64,000 nucleotides of DNA from Rhodanobacter sp. C03 (GTDB lineage: Bacteria; Pseudomonadota; Gammaproteobacteria; Xanthomonadales; Rhodanobacteraceae): assembly GCF_002001175.1 (NCBI RefSeq), contig NZ_MUNT01000001.1, positions 1,302,001 to 1,366,000 on the forward strand, read 5' to 3'. Position numbers and translations under genes: made by a program. The notes beneath the pieces are model-generated. The model saw only the letters and a list, made by a program, of their open reading frames with translations. It had not been told where the DNA came from and did no database searches. This document shows positions 8,702 to 18,343 of the stretch, piece by piece. Every line of letters begins with the position of its first letter. The first letter of the stretch is position 1.

Positions 8702-10105
8702 TTATGCCCCGATCGCATCGCCTGAGCGGCTGTCGTCGTCGGAGTTTTGCGGGTCAGCGACCAGGAACCGGTTGCCGCCAATTTTCTTGGCGCGGTACAT
8801 GGCGCCATCGGCATGTCGGATCAGCTGCTTGTTCTCGTTGCCATGCTCGGGAAAGACGGCGACGCCAAGGCTCGCGGATATCTGCAGGCGCTGTCCGGCC
8901 AGCTCGAACGGCTGGTTGAGCGAGGCGCGGATCTTCTCGGCGACGATCGATGCGTGTTCCGGCAACTTGATGCTGCTGAGTAGCACGACGAACTCATCGC
9001 CGCCGAGTCGCCCGACCGTATCCGAGTCGCGCACACAGTGCCTGATGCGATGGCCGACTTCCCGCAGCAGCAGGTCGCCGGTGGCATGGCCGTAGCCGTC
9101 ATTCACCTGCTTGAACCGGTCCAGGTCGATGTAGATGAGGGACAGCCGCTCACCGTCCAGCCGACTCTTGGCCAGCGCCGTTCGCAGGCGGTCATCGAAC
9201 AATCCTCGGTTGGGCAGATCGGTAAGCACGTCATGGCGTGCGATGTGGCGCAGCCAGGTTTCGTTCTGCTTGCGCTCGATGACGGCGGCGATCTGGGCCG
9301 AGACGAACTGCAGCAACACCTTGTCCTGTTCGGTATAGCGGACCGCGCCGGAGTAGCTCTGCACCACCAATGCGCCGATGACACCCTTTTGCGAGGTGAG
9401 CGGAACGCCAAGCCAGTCCAGCGAATCCTTGCCGACGACGGTGCCGGCCTGGTCGGACAGGGTCATCCGGGTATCCGGTGTCAACAACAATGCGTGGCCG
9501 CTACGGATGACTTCCGCGCTGAGGGTGCCGGAATCGAGCTTGCGCGGCATGGGTGCTTCGTCGTGTTCGTCGACGAAATAGGGGAAGCTCAGCTGATCTT
9601 CCTTGTCGTCGTAGAGGGCGACGAAGAAATTGGTGGCCGGCAGCAGGTCGCCGATGATCTGGTGGATATGCCGGAACAGCGCAAGCAGGTCTTCGGCCGA
9701 GTGGGTAGCCTCGGAAATGCCATGCAAGGCGGCCTGCATGGACTCGGCACGCTTGAGTTCGGTCACGTCACGCGCCACTGCGATCCTCAGCTGGTCGGCT
9801 TCCGACCAGCGGGCCGACCACATGATGTGGACGACCTTTCCATCCTTGCGTACATAGCGGTTCTCGAAATGGAGCTGGAGGTGCCCGCCCATGACCCTGG
9901 AGGCCGCCTCGATGGTTCTGGCCCGGTCCGCGGGGAATACCAGGTCGAGCATTTGCCGGCCGACCATTTCCTCCGGTGTGTAGCCGAAGATGCGCTCGCA
10001 TGCGGCACTGACGAACACAAAGCGCCCCTCAACGTCGACCATGCAGATCGCGTCGAGCAGGAGGTCCATGACATTCGTCAGGGGCGCGTAGGCGTTCTTT
10101 TCCAT
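8702..10105 (-). CDS. PAS-GAF-GGDEF diguanylate cyclase
   Basis: A 467-residue soluble protein. A PAS domain (about 10-118, with a PAC-like tail YVRKDGKVVHIMWSARW), then a GAF domain (about 125-280), then a GGDEF domain (about 300-455). The active motif GRLGGDEFVV (368-372 for GGDEF) and the inhibitory site RDSD five residues upstream are both intact, so it should make c-di-GMP under feedback control. No membrane segment is seen. The ATG at 10105 is preferred; an in-frame TTG at 10144 would add 13 residues with no homology. Confidence 0.92.
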   Translation of the reverse strand: MEKNAYAPLTNVMDLLLDAICMVDVEGRFVFVSAACERIFGYTPEEMVGRQMLDLVFPADRARTIEAASRVMGGHLQLHFENRYVRKDGKVVHIMWSARWSEADQLRIAVARDVTELKRAESMQAALHGISEATHSAEDLLALFRHIHQIIGDLLPATNFFVALYDDKEDQLSFPYFVDEHDEAPMPRKLDSGTLSAEVIRSGHALLLTPDTRMTLSDQAGTVVGKDSLDWLGVPLTSQKGVIGALVVQSYSGAVRYTEQDKVLLQFVSAQIAAVIERKQNETWLRHIARHDVLTDLPNRGLFDDRLRTALAKSRLDGERLSLIYIDLDRFKQVNDGYGHATGDLLLREVGHRIRHCVRDSDTVGRLGGDEFVVLLSSIKLPEHASIVAEKIRASLNQPFELAGQRLQISASLGVAVFPEHGNENKQLIRHADGAMYRAKKIGGNRFLVADPQNSDDDSRSGDAIGA

Positions 10106-10237
10106 CGGTGCATCGTGTGGCCGGACAAAGGTAGGCTCAACCAAGCACAGACCGTGCCGGGGAGTGGTTGGTTCGAAACGATCACCCGGCTTTGGCCTCC
10201 TGCGTGAAGTCCTGATGCACCACAGGCGCTGGCGGAC

Positions 10238-10612
10238 TCAACCTGACCGATGTGCGGCTTTCGCCATGTATTCGGCCAGTTTGCCGCGCAGGAACGTGGC
10301 CGAATCGACGCTGTGGCCATCGTGGAAGTGAATCGTGTACTTGATCCCGGACACGGACGAGCCAGTTGCACAGTACGCGATGAAGTCTCCAGCGGTCTTC
10401 ACGCGGCTGCCGGCAAAGCGCAGTTTCAGGCGCATGTGGTCGGCGGCATGCGCGGCATCGTATTCGGTGCCGTTGCGGATGAAGGTCGCATCCTGCAGGG
10501 TGGCCACCGAATCGATGAGATAGGCGATCTTCTGCTGTTCGATGTTCTGCTGGCCGAATGCCGGCGCTGCCACCAGCGCGAAAAGCATCAGTGCAGCCAA
10601 TATCCTGTTCAT
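10238..10612 (-). CDS. DUF5329 family exported protein
   Basis: A 124-residue protein with signal peptide MNRILAALMLFALVAAPAFG. The mature part carries the DUF5329 pattern: IAYLIDSVA, FIRNGTEYDAAHAADHMRLKL, AGSRVKTAGDFIAYCAT, SSVSGIKYTI and a C-terminal FLRGKLAEY. The family is small, periplasmic and of unknown function. It lies 70 bp downstream of the phospholipase D gene on the same strand and may be co-transcribed with it. Confidence 0.85.
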   Translation of the reverse strand: MNRILAALMLFALVAAPAFGQQNIEQQKIAYLIDSVATLQDATFIRNGTEYDAAHAADHMRLKLRFAGSRVKTAGDFIAYCATGSSVSGIKYTIHFHDGHSVDSATFLRGKLAEYMAKAAHRSG

Positions 10613-10682
10613 GCATCCAGCCCGTAATCTGCCGTGTGCAGCAGGGGTGGCGTTTCGTGCTCATGGCGAGCGCGAGTGCCGC

Positions 10683-12272
10683 TCACAGCATGCCCTCGAT
10701 CGGCATCAGCCTGAATATATCCACTTCCAGTCGGCGCGTCACACTGGTTTCGGGATCGTGGTGGTAGATCACCGGCTTGCCGCCATCGCTGTCCTGCCAT
10801 TGCATGCGCCCGCCGTGCGGCGAATCGTGTGCGGTCAGCGTCACGTGGTAGGCGCTGGAGGGTAGGGTGGCGGTGTCGAAGAACTGCGTCACGGCCACCG
10901 CCAGTGGTGGCGAGTCGACGATGATGCCCATTTCGGTGTTCAACAGTTTCGAGCGCGGATCCATGTTCATCGAGCCGATGAACACCTGCTGCTGATCCAC
11001 CACGATCGCCTTGGCATGCAGGCTGACACCGGAGGAGGTGCCCTTCGCGGTTGCTGGTTGTTCGACACCGGGAGCGGGCCGCAATTCGTAAAGATCGACG
11101 CCGCCTTCGAGCAACGCGCGCCGGTAGCGCGAATAGCCCGCATGCACGACCGCCTCGTCGTTGGAGGCGAGCGAATTGGTCAGCACCTTGACACTCACGC
11201 CGTGCGCGACGAGGCCGGTGAGATATTGGGTGCCCTTGTCGCCGGGGATGAAATAGGGCGATATCAGCAGTACATCGTGCTGCGCCTGGTCGATCATCGA
11301 CTTGATCCGCGGGCCGATGCGCAGTGAGTGCTCTTCCCTGGCGCTGGCGGCCTCGATCTTTGCCGGCTGGTCGGCGACCAGCGTGGCGTGTCCCCAGAAC
11401 CATGCGCCGGGGCGATCGCCGGAGGGGCCGTCAGGAAGCTTGTCCAGCGTTGCCTGGGCATAGTCCGACTGCGCGAACGCACGCGCGTCGTGGGTCAGGT
11501 CCACCCGCAGTTTTGCCAGGTCATAGTGGCTGGCGCGCTTGCCGTGGAAGGCGGTCACCGGGATGGCGGCATCGCAGTTCCAGTATTCGTCGAACGCATG
11601 CGAGGCTTCCTTCACCACCGGTCCGATCGCGATCAGGTCGAGGTCGCGGAAATTGGTGTCGTTGCCGGCATCGAAATAGGCGTCGCCGATGTTGCGGCCG
11701 CCGATGATCGCCACATTGCCGTCCACGATGAACGACTTGTTGTTCATGCGGCGGTTGAGCCGGTGCGCATCGAGCAGGAATTGCGTGGTCTTGGACAGCA
11801 TCGACGGATTGCGCGTATGGAACGGATTGAACAGCCGGACCTTGATGTTCGGGTGCGCGTTGAGCGCATTCAGCATGTCGATCTCATCGTGCACGTTGAT
11901 GTCGTCGAGCAGCAGGCGCACGCGCACGCCGCGATCCGCCGCCGCCAGCAGGTGCTGCGCGATCAAGCGGCCGGTCGCGTCGTTGTTGAAGATGTAGTAC
12001 TGCAGATCGATCGAATGCTGGGCGTGATCGGCCAATGCGACGCGGCTCATCAGCGCGTTGTTGCTGAGCGTGAGCAGGCGGAAGCCGGACTGGTCGAGAT
12101 GCTGGTCCACCTCGGCATGGATGTAGCGCCCGCTCGGCGTGCCGGTGGCCGGGGGCAAGGCCTTCGACGGGTGCTTGACGAAGTCGCTGCGCATCGACGA
12201 GCACGCGCCGAGTACCAGCACGACCATCGCCAGCGCAACCGTGACACCTGAACGTCGCAGCATGAATCCCAT
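10683..12272 (-). CDS. ClsC-like phospholipase D family lipoprotein
   Basis: A 529-residue member of the ClsC/YmdC branch of the phospholipase D superfamily, which makes or remodels cardiolipin. A lipobox (LVLGAC, cleaved before Cys) follows the N-terminal helix. Two PLDc repeats are seen: the first with RMNNKSFIVDG...GGRNIGDAYFD, the second with SLHAKAIVVD...GSMNMDPRS. The second HKD motif is complete; in the first the position normally taken by His is Asn, which would remove one catalytic His. Start 12272 follows a G-rich Shine-Dalgarno; 12263 is also possible. Confidence 0.88.
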   Translation of the reverse strand: MGFMLRRSGVTVALAMVVLVLGACSSMRSDFVKHPSKALPPATGTPSGRYIHAEVDQHLDQSGFRLLTLSNNALMSRVALADHAQHSIDLQYYIFNNDATGRLIAQHLLAAADRGVRVRLLLDDINVHDEIDMLNALNAHPNIKVRLFNPFHTRNPSMLSKTTQFLLDAHRLNRRMNNKSFIVDGNVAIIGGRNIGDAYFDAGNDTNFRDLDLIAIGPVVKEASHAFDEYWNCDAAIPVTAFHGKRASHYDLAKLRVDLTHDARAFAQSDYAQATLDKLPDGPSGDRPGAWFWGHATLVADQPAKIEAASAREEHSLRIGPRIKSMIDQAQHDVLLISPYFIPGDKGTQYLTGLVAHGVSVKVLTNSLASNDEAVVHAGYSRYRRALLEGGVDLYELRPAPGVEQPATAKGTSSGVSLHAKAIVVDQQQVFIGSMNMDPRSKLLNTEMGIIVDSPPLAVAVTQFFDTATLPSSAYHVTLTAHDSPHGGRMQWQDSDGGKPVIYHHDPETSVTRRLEVDIFRLMPIEGML

Positions 12273-12609
12273 TTCGCCCACCCCCGTTCTGCAATCCAGA
12301 CTAGCCGTCGCGTGCCGTTTGCATCGATCCGATCGAAGTAAGAGCAAACGCCAAACGCTGGCCCGACGGCTGGATACGGTTACGGGCGTGAAGACAATGT
12401 GTGCCTGCTGCCGTGAACGTGGCGCGAGGCGCAGCCGTTTCCGAGGCGGGCATTGCAATCAAGCGCATGTGTGATGACCGCATCACATGACTGAACCCAT
12501 ACAACGACGCAACGATGTGCCAACAGCATGGTCACAGGCTGTCGACCGGGGAGCTTCTAATCTCGGGTCGTCTGCAATATCGCAGGCCCCATCCCCCGGA
12601 GATCAACTA
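12273..12609. other. Intergenic region between the ClsC-like gene and csbD
   Basis: A 337-bp divergent control region with no convincing gene. It holds a 7-bp inverted repeat TGTGATG-ACCG-CATCACA at 12470-12487 that resembles a CRP/Clp half-site pair but with 8 rather than 6 bases between TGTGA and TCACA, and a CTAATCT at about 12556 that could serve as a stress-sigma -10 for csbD. Both readings are weak. Confidence 0.35.
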
Positions 12610-12798
12610 ATGGATCGCAATCGCGTCGAAGGTACCAAGCACGAGGTCAAGGGCACGGTCAAGGAAGTGGTCGGCAAGGTTACCGGCAACAAGGCGAAGG
12701 AAGTCGCCGGCAAGCTGGAAAAGAACGTCGGCAAGATCCAGAAGGAAGTAGGCAAGGCTGCCGACGAACAACGCGACGCGAACAAGCATCAGCATTGA
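12610..12798 (+). CDS. CsbD family stress protein
   Basis: A 62-residue hydrophilic protein of the CsbD family (general stress, often highly abundant, function unknown). It starts MDRNRVEGTKHEVKGTVKE and continues with alternating Lys/Glu/Gly helical repeats (VVGKVTGNKAKEVAGKLEK, NVGKIQKEVGKA). The ATG at 12610 follows a good Shine-Dalgarno (CCCGGAG). A GC-rich hairpin at 12835-12860 may end the transcript. Confidence 0.92.
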   Translation: MDRNRVEGTKHEVKGTVKEVVGKVTGNKAKEVAGKLEKNVGKIQKEVGKAADEQRDANKHQH

Positions 12799-12834
12799 GC
12801 GGTTGTTAGTCGTTAGTCGTTATAAGGATCGGGC

Positions 12835-12860
12835 GGGCGCGCAGCTCCGGCGGCGCGCCC
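12835..12860 (+). terminator. GC-rich hairpin after csbD
   Basis: GGGCGCGC (12835-12842) pairs with GCGCGCCC (12853-12860) around a 10-base loop, 37 bases after the csbD stop. There is no T-tract, so it is a weak terminator candidate. A short direct repeat of GTTAGTC sits just upstream. Confidence 0.4.
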
Positions 12861-12977
12861 GTGTGCTTGTCTGGGTGACGGATTTGCCGCACGCCGGAAA
12901 TTGTCGACGGGCTGGCTCTGCACAGGCGCCCGGCATACCATCGGCTTTCCCTTTGCCGCTATCCCCAAGGACACTGC

Positions 12978-13904
12978 GTGCAGCCGATCATTTCTGTCAG
13001 GCAACTCAGCAAGACGTACGCCACCGGTTTTCATGCACTCAAGCAGATCGACCTGGAAATTCGTCAAGGCGAGATCTTTGCGTTGCTGGGTCCGAACGGA
13101 GCGGGCAAGACCACCCTGATCAGCATCATCTGCGGCATCGTCAATCCCAGTGAGGGCACGGTGCTGGCCGATGGCCACGACGTGGTGCGCGACTATCGCG
13201 CGGCGCGCGCGAAGATAGGCCTAGTGCCGCAGGAGCTGACTACCGATGCGTTCGAGACGGTGTGGAACACGGTCAGTTTCAGTCGCGGGTTGTTCGGCAA
13301 GGCGCCCAATCCGGCGCATATCGAGAAGGTGCTGAAGGAGCTATCGCTGTGGAACAAGAAGGACAGCAAGATCATCACGCTGTCCGGCGGCATGAAGCGC
13401 CGCGTGATGATCGCCAAGGCGTTGTCGCACGAGCCGCAAATCCTGTTCCTGGATGAACCGAGCGCCGGCGTCGACGTGGAACTGCGGCACGACATGTGGG
13501 AGATGGTGCGTTCGCTGCGCGCCACCGGGGTCACTATCATCCTGACCACCCACTACATTGAGGAGGCCGAGGAGATGGCCGATCGCATCGGCGTGATCAG
13601 CAAGGGCGAGCTGATCCTGGTCGAGGACAAGGTCGAGCTGATGAACAAGCTCGGCAAAAAGCAGCTGACGCTGCAACTGCAGACCCCGCTGGAGGAACTT
13701 CCCGAAACGCTGGGTGATTACCAGCTGGAGTTGTCCGCCGATGGCAGCACGCTGATCTATACTTTCGACGCGCAGGGCGACCGCACCGGCATCGCCGGTT
13801 TGCTGCGGCGGCTGGGCGAGGCGGGGATCGACTTCAAGGACCTGCAGACCAGCCAGAGTTCGCTGGAGGATATCTTCGTCAGCCTGGTGAGGGAGCGCGC
13901 ATGA
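12978..13904 (+). CDS. yadG: ABC transporter ATP-binding protein, YadG-like
   Basis: A 308-residue ATPase, the same length as E. coli YadG and similar throughout. Walker [11 protein letters not shown]-loop LVPQEL, signature LSGGMKRR, Walker [13 protein letters not shown] and the H-loop [16 protein letters not shown] are all present. It begins with GTG at 12978 after AAGGA. The next gene, a permease, overlaps it by 4 bp (ATGA), so the two form an exporter of the ABC-2 type. Substrate unknown; YadGH-type systems have been linked to drug or lipid export only loosely. Confidence 0.93.
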   Translation: MQPIISVRQLSKTYATGFHALKQIDLEIRQGEIFALLGPNGAGKTTLISIICGIVNPSEGTVLADGHDVVRDYRAARAKIGLVPQELTTDAFETVWNTVSFSRGLFGKAPNPAHIEKVLKELSLWNKKDSKIITLSGGMKRRVMIAKALSHEPQILFLDEPSAGVDVELRHDMWEMVRSLRATGVTIILTTHYIEEAEEMADRIGVISKGELILVEDKVELMNKLGKKQLTLQLQTPLEELPETLGDYQLELSADGSTLIYTFDAQGDRTGIAGLLRRLGEAGIDFKDLQTSQSSLEDIFVSLVRERA

Positions 13905-14662
13905 ATATCCACGCCATCCGCGCGATCTACCGCTTCGAAATGTCACGCACCCGGCGCACCTTGCTGCAGAGTGTGGTCTCGCCGGTGATCTCCACCTCGC
14001 TGTACTTCGTGGTGTTCGGCGCCGCGATCGGCTCGCGCATGACCGCGATCAACGGGGTCAGCTACGGCGCCTTCATCGTGCCGGGATTGATCATGCTTTC
14101 CCTGCTGACGCAGAGCATCTCCAACGCGTCGTTCGGCATCTACTTTCCGAAGTTCGTCGGCACGATTTACGAGATCCTGTCGGCGCCGGTGTCCTCGATC
14201 GAGATCGTCGCCGGCTACGTCGGTGCGGCGGCGAGCAAGTCGATCATCCTCGGCTTGATCATTCTGGCCACCGCGCGGTTGTTCGTGTCGTTCCAGATCG
14301 AGCATCCGCTGTGGATGCTGGCCTTCCTGGTGCTCACTGCACTGACCTTCAGCCTGTTCGGCTTCATCATCGGCATCTGGGCGGACAACTTCGAGAAGCT
14401 GCAGCTGGTGCCGTTGCTGGTGGTGACGCCGCTGACCTTCCTCGGTGGCAGCTTCTACTCGATCCACATGCTGCCGCCGTTCTGGCAGAAGGTCACCTTG
14501 TTCAATCCGGTGGTGTACCTGATCAGCGGCTTTCGCTGGAGCTTCTACGGTGCCTCCGACGTCGGCGTGGAGATCAGCATGGGGATGACCCTGATGTTTC
14601 TCGCCCTCTGCCTGGCCATCGTGTGGTGGATCTTCCGCACCGGCTATCGCTTGAAGGCCTGA
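13901..14662 (+). CDS. yadH: ABC-2 type permease, YadH-like
   Basis: A 253-residue membrane protein with about six hydrophobic segments, of the ABC-2 permease family (E. coli YadH type). Typical stretches are [52 protein letters not shown] and [32 protein letters not shown]. Its start codon overlaps the stop of the ATPase gene. Both genes are co-directional with the borosin-like locus about 4 kb downstream, but no direct tie is seen. Confidence 0.93.
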   Translation: MNIHAIRAIYRFEMSRTRRTLLQSVVSPVISTSLYFVVFGAAIGSRMTAINGVSYGAFIVPGLIMLSLLTQSISNASFGIYFPKFVGTIYEILSAPVSSIEIVAGYVGAAASKSIILGLIILATARLFVSFQIEHPLWMLAFLVLTALTFSLFGFIIGIWADNFEKLQLVPLLVVTPLTFLGGSFYSIHMLPPFWQKVTLFNPVVYLISGFRWSFYGASDVGVEISMGMTLMFLALCLAIVWWIFRTGYRLKA

Positions 14663-14730
14663 GGTTGCTGCCTGAAATTGCGGGCATGACGAAAGTAGGG
14701 CTTTCTGCTTGAGTAAGTGCCTGAGCCGAT

Positions 14731-15228
14731 TCAGGTCAACACAGTATGCGTGTGAAACGGCAGTGGCGTAGCGCCGGCCTGTGCGATCGTGGCAGTAGCC
14801 GTCGCTAGCTGTTCCTTGCTGCCGTCGATCACCACCAGAATGCGCCCGGCGGCGATCTCGGCCTTGAACTTGCGGCTCACCGCATCGGGCACTTCGAAGC
14901 CGACCAGTTCGCCGATCCAGCACCCGAATACCGCGCCAGCCACGGTCATTGCAGCCGCGCCGGCCAGCGTCACGCCCAGCGGTGGCACGACCACGGCGAT
15001 AAGCCCGAGCAGCAGGCCGGTGCCGCCGCCACAGGCACCGCCGCGCAGCGCGGCGGGGTAGAAATCATTGCGTCCCTGCATCAGGTGATCGGGGATCCGT
15101 TGCAGTTCGATGTCCTCGCGGGCGACCAGCGAGACATCGCGGTCGGCGATGCCAGCGTCACGAGCGGCCTGCATCGCGGTGCGTGCTACCGAGAGGTCAG
15201 GGGTGCTGAACACGTATCGGGTTTTCAT
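14731..15228 (-). CDS. Conserved membrane protein, unknown function
   Basis: A 165-residue protein. The N-terminal half starts MKTRYVFSTPDLSVARTAMQ and contains a small alpha/beta domain (AARDAGIADRDVSLVARED), then a Gly/Ala-rich double membrane segment (GGACGGGTGLLLGLIAVVVPP, GVTLAGAAAMTVAGAVFG), then a soluble tail (GRILVVIDGSKEQL). It resembles DUF1269-like or 'general stress' membrane proteins of Xanthomonadales, but I cannot name the family with certainty. The start at 15228 follows GGAGGG. Confidence 0.75.
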   Translation of the reverse strand: MKTRYVFSTPDLSVARTAMQAARDAGIADRDVSLVAREDIELQRIPDHLMQGRNDFYPAALRGGACGGGTGLLLGLIAVVVPPLGVTLAGAAAMTVAGAVFGCWIGELVGFEVPDAVSRKFKAEIAAGRILVVIDGSKEQLATATATIAQAGATPLPFHTHTVLT

Positions 15229-15405
15229 CGGGCCTCCCTCCGTTTCCGGCGTGGCAAAACCCGCGCCTCGGGATGACACGCGGGCGAGGCTTGGTCAATG
15301 CCTATCTTTGTCGCGATGACGTCATCGGCATGTGAGCTGGTTGTTATCGAAGTGGAACACGCGAGTGGAGGTCGGATCGCTTGCACAGCGAATACGCTCG
15401 ACAAT

Positions 15406-16095
15406 TCAATGCTGCCGCGTCGGAATTCCATCAGCCATCACCGCGCCACGCCGATAGCTAAGCAACCGGCCGCGGAACGGTGCGATATCGCGCGCATCGA
15501 AACGGCTGCGCAGTTCGACGACCGTATAACCCTGCTCGGCGAGGGCGCGGGTGAACGGAGTGCTGTTGCCGCGGCCGGGATCGGTGATCAGCACCTCGGC
15601 ATCGGGCAGGGCGTGGCGCAGCACCATCGCCGCGAGCAGATCGGCATGCCCGCTTTCGTACAGGATGTCGCTGCCGATGATCAGGTCGAAACGCCCCAGC
15701 GTGGCGTCGGGTACTTCCCAGCGCAGGTCGCGGTAGGTGATGGCGAGCAGCTCGTTCTGCGCGGTGTTGTGGCGCAGGAACGATTCGGCCAATGGATGAT
15801 GGTCGCTGGCGGTGATGTCGGCGCGGCGCTGCTGCAGTACCAGGCTGGACAGGCCCAATCCGCAGCCGAGTTCAAGAATGCGTTTGCCGACGATGTCGTG
15901 CGTGCACATCGCCTCGGCCAGCACGCAGCCCGCCGGCCATACCTGGCCGAACAGACTCCATTGGGCGGACGAGATGCCGATGCGGTCGGCGTGCAGGTGC
16001 GGATCGGCAAACTGCTGCAGGTCGCTCAGCGCGCGAATGCGATAGTCGTGTCCGCCAAGGCAGACTGTGAGTTCGCGGGTGGTATAGCCCGGCAT
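15406..16095 (-). CDS. Class I SAM-dependent methyltransferase (METTL/NNMT-like)
   Basis: A 229-residue methyltransferase of the 'lysine methyltransferase-like' (Methyltransf_16) group. It has QWSLFGQVWPAGCVLAEAM before the SAM site, the SAM motif ILELGCGLGLSSLVLQQRRADITASDHHP, and the post-motif IIGSDILYESGHADLL. This group includes protein methyltransferases; the substrate here is unknown. The ATG at 16095 follows GGGAG and starts the homology; the open frame beyond it (to 16380) is coding-poor. Confidence 0.85.
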   Translation of the reverse strand: MPGYTTRELTVCLGGHDYRIRALSDLQQFADPHLHADRIGISSAQWSLFGQVWPAGCVLAEAMCTHDIVGKRILELGCGLGLSSLVLQQRRADITASDHHPLAESFLRHNTAQNELLAITYRDLRWEVPDATLGRFDLIIGSDILYESGHADLLAAMVLRHALPDAEVLITDPGRGNSTPFTRALAEQGYTVVELRSRFDARDIAPFRGRLLSYRRGAVMADGIPTRQH

Positions 16096-16407
16096 GGGCG
16101 CTCCCGTGTGAGCTTCAGCCGGATAACCGGCACGAGGCGATGATGGGAGTGCGGTGACGAGGGCCGTCAGGGCGCTGAAGAAGGAGCGTGAACATGGCCA
16201 TCGTACGCCATGGGTGTTGCCACCGGGGAAACTGCGCGCCGGCGTGAGGTGTTTCGCTGTGCCGGTTTCGGCGAAAGCGATGGAATATCCTGATCCGCGA
16301 AATCGCACGACTGCGCTATAGACAGCATGCCCCATTCCACCGGCATACTTGGGTTTGGCGTCCGCAGCTGACGCATCCACGGGTCATCAATTCGCAGGAA
16401 TGACGGG
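16096..16407. other. Divergent control region, no gene seen
   Basis: A 312-bp region between the minus-strand methyltransferase and the plus-strand run that begins at 16408. A CTATAGAC at about 16316 could be a -10 element for the plus-strand run, but no good -35 is visible. No hairpin or conserved RNA is seen. Confidence 0.35.
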
Positions 16408-17472
16408 ATGGGCATCATTCGGGACAGCAGGCATTTCGATGGCACGCGCAAGGCTGCGCGGCCGATGGAGCGCATCCATAACGTGCGCGAGGCCGCCAAG
16501 GATTTCCGTCGCGAACTGCTGGCGCAGTCGAAGGTGCTGTTCTATCGCTCGTTCGAGCTGGTGCGGGTGCCGTATCCGACGAAGTACGCCTATCTCAATG
16601 CGTTCAGTTCGTTCTCGCCCTATCTGCACCTGGTCAATCGTTTGTTCGTGATCCAGTTCCAGTCGGCCGAAGGCATCAAGACGCTGCTGGCCTCGCCATC
16701 GGACTGGGAGCACCAGAAGGAGACACCGTTCTTCACCCGGCTGGGCAAAAAGAGCGGCCCGTTCGAGAGCATGGTCGAACGCCTGATCTTCAGGAAGACC
16801 AACACCGTATTGAACTGCCTCGCCAGCATCGGCCTGCGTCCCGAAGACATCAACTACATCACGTACGATCATTTGCACACGCAGCGGGTGACGCGCTGGC
16901 TGGGCGATGACGACCAGCCAGCGATCTTCCCCAACGCGAAACTGCTGGTGATGCGCGAGGAGTGGGAGAGCGCGCAATCGCTGATCCCGTGGCAGAACCA
17001 GTGGTATTGCCCGGACGGCATCAAGCACGTGCCGGCGGACAAGGTGGTGCTGCTCGACCACGACGTCTTTCTCGGCGAGGGCGTGGCGCTGGTGCGTACC
17101 AAGGGACACACCGAGGGCAACCATTCGATCGTCGCCTCCACCGATGGCGGCATCCATGTCTCCAGCGAGAACGGCGTGTCGCTGGACGCGTATGCACCGC
17201 TGCATTCGCGCGTGCCCGGCGTGGCCGAGTTCGCCCGCTATACCGGCGCGGAAGTCATCCTCAACGGCAACACCGTGGAGTACGGCGTGGACCAGTACAT
17301 CTCGATGATCCAGGAGAAGGAAATCGCCGGGCCGTCGCCACGTTTCGACGGCTACCCGAACATGGCGCCCAGTTCGGAAGCGCAGGGACACTGGCTGTTC
17401 CCGCGCACGCATCCCACCGTCAGCTTGGGCGATCTGCATTACGGCAAGTTGCAGCTGCCGACGCGTGCGTAA
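16408..17472 (+). CDS. Divergent MBL-fold hydrolase-like protein
   Basis: A 354-residue protein that resembles metallo-beta-lactamase-fold hydrolases in its second half: INYITYDHLHTQRVTRWLG in the place of HxHxDH, VALVRTKGHTEGNHSIV for the third His, and ISSENGVSLD. The first motif reads HLHTQR, so Asp and the last His of HxHxDH are missing; metal binding is probably changed. The N-terminal 100 residues are not part of the fold (VRVPYPTKYAYLNAFSSFSPYL). AGGAA precedes the ATG. It is the first gene of a co-directional run and lies 33 bp before the SDR gene. Confidence 0.75.
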   Translation: MGIIRDSRHFDGTRKAARPMERIHNVREAAKDFRRELLAQSKVLFYRSFELVRVPYPTKYAYLNAFSSFSPYLHLVNRLFVIQFQSAEGIKTLLASPSDWEHQKETPFFTRLGKKSGPFESMVERLIFRKTNTVLNCLASIGLRPEDINYITYDHLHTQRVTRWLGDDDQPAIFPNAKLLVMREEWESAQSLIPWQNQWYCPDGIKHVPADKVVLLDHDVFLGEGVALVRTKGHTEGNHSIVASTDGGIHVSSENGVSLDAYAPLHSRVPGVAEFARYTGAEVILNGNTVEYGVDQYISMIQEKEIAGPSPRFDGYPNMAPSSEAQGHWLFPRTHPTVSLGDLHYGKLQLPTRA

Positions 17473-17505
17473 GCGGCGTGGCCACCTTGCAAGGAAACTG
17501 AAACG

Positions 17506-18312
17506 ATGAAGAATTTCCTGATCACCGGTGCGGCTTCCGGTATCGGCGCACAACTGGCCACAGCCTTGCTCCAGCGCGGCGAGCGTGTCTGCGCGGTGGA
17601 TATCAATCAGGTGCCGATGGAGGCGCTGAAGGCTGCGGCTGCAACGCCTGAACAATTGTGGATGGCATCGCTGGACGTGCGTGACGCGGCGGCATGGGAC
17701 GCCTTGCTCGATCAACTGAAGCAGCGCTGGGGCCAGCTCGATGTGCTGGTCAACGTGGCCGGCGTGCTCAAGCCCGGCTATTGCCATGAGTCCAGCGCGG
17801 CGGATGTGGACTTCCATATCGACATCAACACCAAGGGCACCATCCACGGTACGCGGGCGGCGGCGCGGCTGATGAAGGCGCAGGGCCACGGCCACATCGT
17901 CAACATCGCGTCGCTCGCCGGCATCGCGGCGATCCCGGGCCTGTCGCTTTACAGCGCGTCTAAATTCGCGGTGCGTGGCTATACGCTGGCGGTGGCGCAG
18001 GAGCTGCGCGATAGCGGAGTCAAGCTGACCGTGGTGTGTCCGGACGCGGTGCAGACGCCGATGCTGGATCTGCAGGTGGATTACGACCAGGCCGCGCTGA
18101 CGTTCTCCGGCAGCCGTTCGCTGACCACGCAGGAAGTGGTGGCGGCGATCCTCGATCGCGCACTGACCAGGGCGCCGCTCGAAATTACGCTACCGGCCAG
18201 TCGCGGTTTCCTCAGCAAGCTGGCCAGCTTCTTTCCCGGCCTCAGTGTGCTGGTGCTCGATGGGCTGCTCAAGAAGGGGCGCCAGAAGCAACAACAGACC
18301 AGGAAACACTAG
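17506..18312 (+). CDS. SDR family NAD(P)-dependent oxidoreductase
   Basis: A 268-residue classical short-chain dehydrogenase. The cofactor motif is TGAASGIG (residues 7-14), followed by VDIN (acid after strand 2, suggests NAD), NVAG in place of NNAG, the catalytic Ser in VNIASLAG and the YSASK catalytic pair. A C-terminal Lys/Gln-rich tail follows a hydrophobic stretch (FFPGLSVLVLDGLL). AAGGAAA lies upstream of the ATG. It is close-packed between the MBL-like gene and thpR. Substrate unknown. Confidence 0.9.
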   Translation: MKNFLITGAASGIGAQLATALLQRGERVCAVDINQVPMEALKAAAATPEQLWMASLDVRDAAAWDALLDQLKQRWGQLDVLVNVAGVLKPGYCHESSAADVDFHIDINTKGTIHGTRAAARLMKAQGHGHIVNIASLAGIAAIPGLSLYSASKFAVRGYTLAVAQELRDSGVKLTVVCPDAVQTPMLDLQVDYDQAALTFSGSRSLTTQEVVAAILDRALTRAPLEITLPASRGFLSKLASFFPGLSVLVLDGLLKKGRQKQQQTRKH

Positions 18313-18343
18313 CCACGCCTTCCGAGCGCGCTACATAGCATCC

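Noticed and set aside
12470..12487. CRP/Clp binding site before csbD
   Set aside because: TGTGA and TCACA are 8 bases apart instead of 6, so it is kept only as an inverted repeat.
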